DNA of 19,159 nucleotides from contig PDUO01000125.1 in NCBI GenBank assembly GCA_003008705.1, forward strand, positions 37,128 through 56,286. The letters are read 5' to 3'. Positions 9,173 through 16,870 of this stretch are shown here, piece after piece (the stretch's first letter is position 1; each line of letters opens with the position of its first letter). This DNA comes from Pezicula radicicola. Its lineage: Eukaryota > Ascomycota > Leotiomycetes > Helotiales > Dermateaceae. The position numbers and the translations under genes were made by a program. The notes under the pieces are model-generated. The model was not told where the DNA came from, did not search any database, and was given only the letters and a program-made list of their open reading frames with translations.

Positions 9173-9718
9173 ATGGGCTCACTCGAACCAACTCAAACAC
9201 GACCCGAATCATTAGCCGTGCCCTACCGCGGTCCTCTTCTCCCTAATGTCGCTGAAGATATCGTTGTTCCCGGTGTAATGCAGATGGACTGCGATGAAAA
9301 ATTATGGGTGCCACAAGCTAAAGACGTCTGGTTCCGACCACTCCTCCTGAACGTTAGCCAAGGCTATTTTGTCAACATCCTACGCGTTCGCAGATCTGGA
9401 ATTCTTTCGCGTCACAGACACTCGGGACCCGTCCATGCAACGACGCTGAAGGGGAGATGGCATTACCTCGAGCATTCTTGGTGGGCTACTGAGGGCAGCT
9501 ATGCGTTTGAGCCGCCTGGGGATATACACACACTCGAAGTCCCTGATGGAGTCGATGAAATGATCACGATGTTTCATGTTACTGGAGCATATATCTATGT
9601 GGATCCGGACGGAGTGCCGCTGGGTGTTGAGGACGTATTTAGCAAGCTGCAGTCAGCGCGGGCTCACTACAAGAAAGTGGGAATGCCGGATGACTACGTT
9701 GATCAGTTCATTCGGTGA
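9173..9718 (+). CDS. Cupin-fold dioxygenase, 2,4'-dihydroxyacetophenone dioxygenase-like, 181 aa
   Basis: Single exon, start in an ideal context (TCACAATGG), stop TGA 9716-9718. The sequence resembles the fungal 2,4'-dihydroxyacetophenone dioxygenase/acetylacetone-cleaving group of ChrR-like cupins. Known members use a non-haem metal to split a C-C bond next to a carbonyl with O2. Cupin motif 1 spans 76-94 (G-X4-H81-X-H83-X4-H88-X5-G94), with His88 where many cupins have Glu. Motif 2 spans 108-119 (G-X5-P-P-G-X2-H119). His81, His83 and His119 are the likely metal ligands. The C-terminal SARAHYKKVG and DQFIR segments are family-like. No signal peptide is seen, so it is probably cytosolic. It converges on the second SDR, with a long perfect hairpin between them. 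The substrate is not shown by the sequence; the annotation rests on family resemblance. Confidence 0.85.
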   Translation: MGSLEPTQTRPESLAVPYRGPLLPNVAEDIVVPGVMQMDCDEKLWVPQAKDVWFRPLLLNVSQGYFVNILRVRRSGILSRHRHSGPVHATTLKGRWHYLEHSWWATEGSYAFEPPGDIHTLEVPDGVDEMITMFHVTGAYIYVDPDGVPLGVEDVFSKLQSARAHYKKVGMPDDYVDQFIR

Positions 9719-10281
9719 GGCGAAGTTCAGGAGGCATTTGTTCTAGAAAACAGCACGAGTGTGTGTGGCTAGTTATTATGGAGTTATATTGCAATAAAGT
9801 TATATTTCTGATAGTCACTGTCCCAGCCTCTACTCTTTGTACATTATATTTAGATTTAAGACAGCTCCGCCCTCAAGATGCGTTATCGATTCGAAATTGG
9901 GGCTGTCATTATTTTGCTGGCACCTCGGAAACTGCACGTAGGCGAAATCGAAATGATCATATGTACCGTAGAGCAGAGCACTGACCTTCCATCATCTGTG
10001 TCTGGACTTCCGGTACGAGTACGAAGTACGTTATGCCAGCCTCTGGAGTATCAGGTATATAAGTGTCCACACATGGCTCAACAGCACCGCAACATGTGTG
10101 GACACTTATATACCTGATACTCCAGAGGCTGGCAAGGAGTTCAGCCATACAGACATCCTTTTATACTCGACATTAAGCCTGTATTATTGCTGTGTTTTTG
10201 AGAGCTGATCCATAGATTACTTCAAATATAAGTTTTTATTTGAAGATTATCTGCTAGATTAGAATATAAATTGGGTACAAG
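9719..10281. other. Convergent 3' intergenic region
   Basis: Lies between the 3' ends of the cupin and the second SDR. No gene is supported. It holds the 42-bp inverted repeat at 10034-10134 and a small hairpin CTTCAAATA/TATTTGAAG at 10220-10245, which may help end transcription of the minus-strand SDR gene. AT-rich stretches near 9790-9860 and 10180-10270 are suitable for poly(A) signals. Confidence 0.45.
10034..10134. repeat. Perfect 42-bp inverted repeat with 17-bp loop
   Basis: The arm 10034-10075 (starting TGCCAGCCTC, ending CCACACATG) is the exact reverse complement of 10093-10134; the loop is 10076-10092. No mismatch was found. Flanking bases show no target-site duplication, which argues against a standard MITE. 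A transcript from either flanking gene that reads through would fold into a 42-bp duplex, long enough to be a small-RNA precursor or a strong terminator. Confidence 0.95.
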
Positions 10282-11198
10282 TCATATTCCTCGACCACCG
10301 TCCACATCCAGGCAAACACCAGTCATATAGTCTGCATCGTTACTGGCAAGAAAGCTCACTGCATTACCGACGTCCGAAGGTCTGCAAATGCGACCCAGAG
10401 GTATTGAGCTCAACATCTTGTTTTGCGCCTCCGTGCTTGAGTCTTTGGCCAGAAATAGAGGCAACCTTAATCAAACAAGAATCAGGATTTGCTTAAGAAT
10501 GTGGAGATTGAGAGTGGACTTACATGGCTGTATCTCCTACTGAGGGGCAGACTGCATTGAACCTTATGTTCTTCGGTGCCCATTCCGCTGCGAGAGCCTT
10601 TGTGGCCTGTAGAACAATCATTAGCGATGTTGTTTACCAACATGGACAACGGGTCGGATTTTACCGTATTGACAGCACCCTTACTTGCACCATACCACAC
10701 AAGATTTGGTCTCGGGCGGGCGCCACTTGTACTCGACGTGTTGATAAAATTCCCAGGTCTTTCATTTTTCACGAAGTACGGGATCATCACCTTGGAGCTC
10801 CAGAAAAGAGACTTCAAGTTGATCCGCAACATGCGGTCAAATTCCGCCTCGGATATATCGATAGATGCTTGTGCTTTATGTAAGACGCCAGCGTTATTGA
10901 CCACAACATCTAGGCTTCCAAATGTAGAGAGGATGGCGCTCAGAGCTGCTGTCCAATCCGCCTCCAGCGACACATCACCTGTAATGTAGCTAACGGCCCC
11001 TTTGGGACTTGATTTTGCTACCTTCTCTGCGTCGGCACCATTGACATCCATAATCATCACCTTTGCGCCTTCAGCGGCCATCTTTTTGACAATCCCCTCT
11101 CCAAATCCCGAGCCACCGCCTGTGACTAGGACAACCTTGCCCTGAAGCTTTCCAGCCGCCAACTCATGTGTCCCATTGGTCCCATTTGTAATCGTCAT
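10282..11198 (-). CDS. Short-chain dehydrogenase/reductase (classical SDR), 266 aa
   Basis: Three exons on the minus strand: 11198-10665, 10606-10524 and 10465-10282, with two 58-bp introns (GTAAAA..CAG and GTAAGT..AAG). Phases close to give 266 aa. All landmarks of an active classical SDR are present: TGGGSGFG (26-33), Asp51 for NAD preference, GDV (74-76), NNAG (101-104), Asn127, Ser156, Tyr169 and Lys173 (YGASK), then NAVCPSVGDTAM across the second junction and a C-terminal LDVDGGRGI. It resembles fungal glucose/ribitol-type and 3-oxoacyl-reductase-type dehydrogenases; the substrate is unknown. Unlike the SDR at 748-1572, its catalytic tetrad is complete. It diverges from the cyclase-family gene at 12771 across a 1.57-kb gap and converges with the cupin. 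Likely cytosolic. Confidence 0.92.
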
Positions 11199-11376
11199 AA
11201 TGAAGATGTTGTTGCGAAGTGGTAGTCGTTATTGATGCAAGTTTCTTTGCAAGTATCCTGGAAGATTCTTCTCTTGAAAGTTCGGCAATATATAAGATCT
11301 AGGAGGACACTGCGGATGTATACGACGGCTAATGATTCCCGAACATGGGCAGTTGTCAACTTAAGACCGCCGAGAC

Positions 11377-11580
11377 ATGAAATCCGGGTACCTGTATTTA
11401 ACCGATATTCAAGCAGCTAGACCAGTCTTTCCAGTGGAGGGACCTGAAGTTGACCGAAGTGCGCGAATCATTCGTTGACATATAATTCAGTGGATTGCAC
11501 CAGGAGTAGAAGCAATTGGTGGTCAATTCTCTGCTGCTTTGGGCGTAGTTGCGACTGACTCAGGTAATACTCATACCTAG
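11377..11580 (+). pseudogene. Possible fragment of an unknown coding sequence with one internal stop
   Basis: From the ATG at 11377 a frame runs 33 codons, hits TGA at 11476-11478, then continues 33 more codons to TAG at 11578-11580. The residues after the stop (QWIAPGVEAIGGQFSAALGV...) have a protein-like composition rich in Ala, Gly and Val. CGA to TGA would be a RIP-type change. I do not recognise the family, and no flanking exon was found, so this may be chance. Confidence 0.2.
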
Positions 11581-12587
11581 TACCTATAGTGAACTTTACA
11601 CGTGATCTAGAGCTTGCCGTCCTAGGATGCCACTGCAAAATGGATTAATGGATGACATTCCCAGTTCTCGGATATGTATCGTTGCCCTATTTTGAGACTT
11701 TATGATCTTTTGGAAACAGCAAAAGATCCTCCGAGAAGGCATCAATTCCTCGTTCAATCGATTAGAATTATGCTTGCCTCTCACGCTACAATCTATAGCA
11801 TTTGCTAGTAGATACAAAGTTGCCAAGACCCTCGCTTTACTATTAAGTTATTACATCCCAGTACGTTGCCAAATCCTTCTACAATGGCTCCTTTTTTGAG
11901 ACGCCATTTTCAAAGTACTGAAATGATCGATGTAAAGTGTGATCAAAATCCTCATTTCATGGCTGCTGACTTGCCTCAAATCTTTGGCACCTAGAGCTAG
12001 GCCAGTTAGCAACCACTGAGACGTCAAAAGTCCTGCTCTGGAACCATGAAGAGCATGACCCAAACTAGGCAGTGCACTTTAAGAATTCAGGCGCATGTTC
12101 GGTCAAATCAGCCATTCCAGTAGGATATAAAGGGACTGCTTTGGTGCATTATGTTGGTAGCTTGATGATTATCCTCATGACATAGTGCGAAACAACTTCA
12201 ATTATAGGGAGGAAAAAGCCATGGCGACTGGCGAATAAGGGCGAGAGATACTGAAGTAGTAAATATTCAGAACAAGACAGTTCGATTTAAATATACTCAC
12301 TGAAGTAGTGAGGAAAGTGAGATCGAGGTATACTCTTTGATTAAGTAATCCTTGGATCAACTCCCTGGCGGCCAAGTATAGGAAATTTTGGCTTGAACAT
12401 TGTCATAATATCGGACGTATGGAACATATTATGAAATGATGTGACTAAATGATTGGGGCTTCTAGGCTAAAGTAGCTCGAATAGGGTCAAAGGTTCAACA
12501 ATTGGAGGAGCTACCTCAAGTGAATAAAATTTGTTTTCTTACGCACTTTCTGGCCACTCATGTATCGGGGTCCATAAACCGCAGCGG

Positions 12588-12605
12588 CCGGCATTCGATC
12601 GCCGG
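12588..12605. promoter_or_regulatory. CCGGC-N8-GCCGG inverted repeat upstream of the cyclase gene
   Basis: Perfect 5-bp arms around ATTCGATC, 166 bp before the ATG at 12771, followed by GACTCGG. CGG/CCG triplets in inverted order are typical Zn2Cys6 targets, and GCCGGACT resembles the TCCGGACT of the divergent array at 4198-4545. Binding is inference. Confidence 0.3.
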
Positions 12606-12770
12606 ACTCGGGCCAACGGTTTGAGGCAAAGTAGTGATCAGCGCATAGTCATTGGAGACCGGCCGTGCTATGTAGTCACCCATAATAGCTGCATATCCCC
12701 AGTTTCACCATGTCCATATGTAACCTTCAAAAGTTTACTGACTACATATGGCAAATTTGTCGGACGGAAA

Positions 12771-13963
12771 ATGTCTTACGCCAATAGTTCTGGATTTGCT
12801 GACTTGCGCTATAATCCCAATGGTTCTAGTTTCCCTACAAGAAAAGAGCTCCCTGGCATTCCGGGAGCTCCAGAAGGAGCAGCTTGGTTCTGGGGACCCG
12901 AAGATTTCAATGGCCGATTAAATCTCCTGACACCAGCAAGGGTACTGGCTGCCACAAAGGAGATCAAAACCGGCACGGTAATTCCTTTGAATCTACCCCT
13001 GGATTTTCCGAAGGTCCCATCATTCGCACGGGAGGAGTTCAAGCACGAGATCAAATGCTTGCAACCCGGCGTCGCCTATGACGACTTATACCATCTTAAC
13101 ACACAAAGTGGCACGCAATGGGACGGCATGCGGCATTTTGCCCACATACCAACAGGGACGTTCTATAACAATACCCATGATGGCGATATCATCGGCCCGA
13201 AAGCGAACCTGAAATGCAGCATCCACCACTGGTCCGAACACGGCATCGTTGGCCGCGGTGTCTTGCTCGACTATCGTGCCTATGCCACAGGCCAGGGCAT
13301 CGAGTATGACACTTACGAGTCTTACCAAATATCTTACGATGAGCTCTACGCCTGCGGCAAATCCCAAGGTATTGACATCCGCGCCCATTCCCAGGGTGGT
13401 GATATAGAGATAGGAGATATCCTGTTCATACGGAGTGGGTTTGTCGAAGCATATCACTCCCAGTCGCCGGAAGAACAGGAGAGGGCCGCCAGAAGGGAAC
13501 ATAAGATTGGTCCTGGGGATGAACAGAAATATGCTGGAGTCGCTCAGGAAGAGAAGATCATTGATTGGCTGCATGATTGCTATTTCTCGGCTGTGACTGG
13601 GGATGCTCCGTCTTGGGAGGCGTGGCCTAGTCGCGAGAGTTAGTTTGCCTCTCTATTGCGCTCACCATCATATAGATGTGAGCGTGTCTTTACTGCTGAC
13701 TGAGAGCTGACGCGATGATTCTCTAGAGTACTACCTACACGAATATCTCCTCGCGTTATGGGGTGTACCTATCGGCGAGATGTGGGATTTGGAGAAATTG
13801 GCCGAGACATGCCGGGAACGCAAGCAATGGACATTCTTTGTTACCAGCTCTCCTGCAAATGTTAAGGGTATGTCGTCTGTTACTGACTCACTGCACGGCT
13901 ATGTACTAATTCAAGGCTCTAGGAGGTGTGAGCTCCCATGGGAATGCCATAGCTATATTGTAA
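12771..13963 (+). CDS. Cyclase family protein (kynurenine formamidase/isatin hydrolase-like), 349 aa
   Basis: Three exons: 12771-13638, 13727-13867 and 13923-13963, with introns of 88 and 55 bp. The 1050 coding bases give 349 aa, usual for fungal members. The start is AAAATGTCT; the frame runs on upstream but lacks an ATG. Landmarks: WFWGPEDFNGRLNLLTPARV (39-58), the metal-site region NTQSGTQWDGMRHFAH (110-125), GRGVLLDY (161-168), GDIEIGDILFIRSGF (210-224), then exon 2 YYLHEYLLALWGVPIGEMWDLE and a C-terminal FFVTSSPANVKGGVSSHGNA. Family members are metal-dependent hydrolases of amides, lactams or lactones. In the canonical HxGTHxDxPxH motif both early His positions are Gln here (112 and 116), while Asp118 and His122 remain; as I recall this is a feature of many fungal members, so metal use may differ. 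Substrate unknown. The alpha/beta-hydrolase relic follows in tandem. Probably cytosolic. Confidence 0.9.
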
Positions 13964-14601
13964 GCCTCGACAATATATGGCAAAATTACATAAAAATCCT
14001 GCTTGACAAAATAATCGAGTATAGTAAATTCAAAGTAATCAAGATATGCAGTTATCGTGACCATCTCATCTAATTATCGAAACCCCAGTACCTTGCATCA
14101 TAAGGACATTAATTGGCTTGGGCATCGAAATATACCTGCTCCAAGTATTGTCGATGGAGTTGCTCAGAGAGTTTTATGCGTTTGGAGTATCCGAAAGAAT
14201 TGATCTAAGCCCAAGTGTTGAAAAATGGCTATATGGATTATCTGGACTTGAATAGATTCTCGTAGCCCACCATCTGGAGGACTTTTCTAGGTTCGATGTC
14301 ATAGGTTCGGCTTGCTTTTCTAAATACCCGTTCTTTCATATCCTAGGAGTGAACTGTAGGCGCTACTTTCTCCTCTTTGACTTCAGTCATCGCGTTTACA
14401 TAAGACGAGGCCGTCACCCCGCAAAGTCTCCGTAACAATAGCGGCGAACGGTGGTCGAATGCCGAAGCGGTTGGAGAACCCAGGCCGAAAGGAACAGAAA
14501 TCGCTCTTCAAACAGACGTTGCGACCGACGATTTGGGTTTTCAACAAGAGTATTTCTATACATTGACAGTGTTTTGTGTCTACGATTTCAATATTCCAAC
14601 C
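13964..14601. other. Intergenic gap before the hydrolase pseudogene
   Basis: No gene seen. AT-rich DNA near 13980-14080 is suitable for 3' processing of the cyclase-family mRNA. The part from about 14340 would be the promoter and leader of the broken hydrolase. GTCACCCCGCA at 14412 also occurs at 292, but an 11-bp match may be chance. Confidence 0.4.
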
Positions 14602-15980
14602 ATGGCTCCAGATCTCTCGCACTATTATAGTGAGCCAGTATCTGAGAAGCCTGCAGTACTCACTGAGGTGTCAGGCACAAAAAGCGGTTCAAGATACGGC
14701 CATTTGTCCAGGATCGATCCTGCATTCGCGCCTTTGAAAGATGAGGCCGCTGTTAACTTCAATGAACTATGGAAGCTTCCGATGAAAGAGTTCTAAGAAG
14801 CGTAGAAAGTTCCAGGGCCACTTCCGGACGATATTCCACTAGATCTTGATATCTCAGACCAGAAGGTTTCTGTCACAGACGACACGGAGATTGAGATCAG
14901 AGTATATAAAGTCAAAGACGTTCCCCCAAATGCATTGTTGTACCTGAAAGCTCATGGTGGAGGATGGGTAGTTGGCACTCACGAAATGGAAGAGGGCGAG
15001 AATCGATATGTAGCTGCTAAGAACAACGCGGTTGTAGTAAGCATTGACTATCGCATGTAGGAACAATCGGGTGAAATATAACCATGACCATGATGGTGAC
15101 TCTCGATAGGGCCTCGGACTTCAAATTTCCTTACGCTATCAACGATTGCTTCGATGTCCTTAAATGGGTCCATCCAGATATCTTACTAGTAGAGCATTTC
15201 TTCTTACTGATGACGATGGTGATGATCTAGTGCAAAACAAACCCAGAAATCTTAGGCATAGACCCTGAAAGAATTATTGTCGCGGGAGGAAGCGCTGGCA
15301 GTAACATTGTTCGTAGGATTGTCTCTGTCTGTGGTTCTAGCACTGACATCTCCCTCCTAGGCTGCTGCTCTGGCCCAAAAAGCGCGCGATGAAGGTGTAA
15401 CCGGTATCATTGGCCAAGTGCTGAATATACCAGTTACATGTCATCCACAGCATTTTCCTAGGGATAAATACGAATACACGAGCTACGAACAGAATAAAGG
15501 CGCGCCAATCATTGATACTGCTCGAATGTTATGGTTTTGGAGTAAGCTTGAAAACATTGAATGAGGGAGGAGTAGAAGAAAGTACTGAATGGAACAGAAC
15601 AATATCTACCTAATACCGATCCTGAGGTCTATGCAAGCCCGCTACTGGCAAGTACGCTCAAGGGATTGCCGCCTGCACGTAAGTATCGAAGTAGTTCATC
15701 CCAACTTGGCACTACAAATGCTAAGATCTTTAAAGTTGTGCAGGTTGCTGGACTGGACCCTTTACGGGATGAGGGTTTCGCATACGCAGAAGCTCTCAAG
15801 CAGGCCCAGTGAGTAGCCACTCAGGTCCTTTACTTCCGTGGTGTCAGCTAATCAAAGGGTACTCGACAGTGTTGCTGTAACACTAAAAACTTACGGCGGC
15901 TTGCCTCATGGCTTCTATTTTTTCCCGCAGTTGAAACAGACTATCAGAGTGTAGTGAATTGGGTGAGCAAGCTTGGATAG
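14602..15980 (+). pseudogene. Alpha/beta-hydrolase (HSL/esterase family), broken by two stops and a frameshift
   Basis: Exons can be laid out at 14602-15056, 15110-15167, 15231-15308, 15361-15541, 15598-15678, 15736-15808 and 15858-15980, with introns of 49-63 bp, and phases agree up to the last exon. The start is ACCATGGCT. Family landmarks are the oxyanion segment HGGGWVVG, the nucleophile motif GGSAG, GLDPLRDEG for the acid and LPHGF for the histidine, so the catalytic triad is intact. Breaks: TAA at 14794-14796, TAG at 14803-14805, and a one-base loss near 15931-15933, after which the frame meets TAG at 15952; the shifted frame runs to TAG 15978-15980. Counting the missing base gives about 349 codons, a normal length. 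Two donors are weak (GTCCAT at 15168, GTTCGT at 15309). The stops fit C-to-T or G-to-A changes. It probably was an esterase of the cluster and was lost recently. A non-canonical intron hiding the stops cannot be fully excluded. Confidence 0.85.
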
Positions 15981-16870
15981 GAATGTCGAAGAAGTAGTTG
16001 CCATGGAAGAAATCAAACCCATCGATAATGGTATATGCAGAAGGCTTGTCATATAGCATATATAGCTCGTGTGAGTCTTAACTTAGAGATCTGTTAACTT
16101 AAAAAACTGAATTTACTGGGTGTTTATCGTATTCAAAGAAATTCCTATATTAATAAAACATGAACAACCTGTATTCAACTGGTTAAAACTCCGTTCTCAT
16201 TTCACGATACGTCATAGTAGAATATCCGTCTAAATTGCGATTCCTTCTCAAAGGTAACGAGCGGCAAAACTCAAACCCTTAGACAGTACTGCCCTTAAAA
16301 CATTAGTATTTTTTACATCCATTAATACTGTTCTTTAACATCTGTTTTATGTGTCGTCGTCGAGTAGCTTCATCTAAACATTTAAAATGGAAAAGGTCGC
16401 CATTCACCACGTTTTGCACTGACAAACGTGAGCAAGTAGTAACAAAGGACAGAATATAGGATTTGTTTTGCTCAAGTGACTTGGAAGAAGAGATTTGGGT
16501 TGGAATAAAGGGTTTAGGATCGCAATCATCTGGGCTAGGATAGAACAAGTAGCATGAACAGCTCTGCACACTACATTTTCCCAGAGTAGGCATGTCTGAA
16601 AAAGTGTAGATTATTCGGGCCTGTACGAAAACAGATGATGTGGATAGTGAGCCACAGAATATCCAGTGGTGCCTCACGCTATGGCGAAACACATGAGCGG
16701 TCCCACCCGATCGGGCGCCACGGTTATCTTAGGTAAATTAGACGCTTCGGTAGAGGATTTTTAGGGGCGCGGGCTCTGATTGGCTAGGGAGTTCGGGGGA
16801 GTTTATAGGAGTTCCCAAAGTAGTTTAGATCTAAAAAACACCCTTGCTACTAAAAAAACCTCTGTGAACT
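15981..16870. other. Region between the pseudogene and the right AT block
   Basis: No recognised gene. A minus-strand frame from an ATG at 16593 to 16303 could encode 96 residues with seven cysteines, but it has no signal peptide or known domain. Composition changes sharply at about 16870, where the last TpG occurs (16870-16871). Confidence 0.4.

Larger units (their letters stand above)
11199..12770. other. Long divergent intergenic region
   Basis: Promoter space for the second SDR (-) and the cyclase-family gene (+). No intact gene is seen. A possible coding relic lies at 11377-11580. ACTGAAGTAGT is repeated at 12250 and 12299, the second copy sitting in the small palindrome CTCACT-GAAGT-AGTGAG (12296-12312). 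CCGGC-N8-GCCGG lies at 12588-12605. The 240 bases before the cyclase ATG are open in its frame but lack an earlier ATG. Confidence 0.45.

Noticed and set aside
10034..10134. Inverted repeat as terminal repeats of a MITE or insertion element
   Set aside because: The loop is only 17 bp and there is no target-site duplication at the flanks.
10282..11198. Second SDR looked truncated with a separate 60-aa C-terminal frame
   Set aside because: Two 58-bp introns join the pieces in phase and restore the full SDR sequence.
13086..13574. 162-codon open frame on the minus strand
   Set aside because: It is the antisense shadow of the cyclase-family gene, which has clear family motifs on the plus strand.
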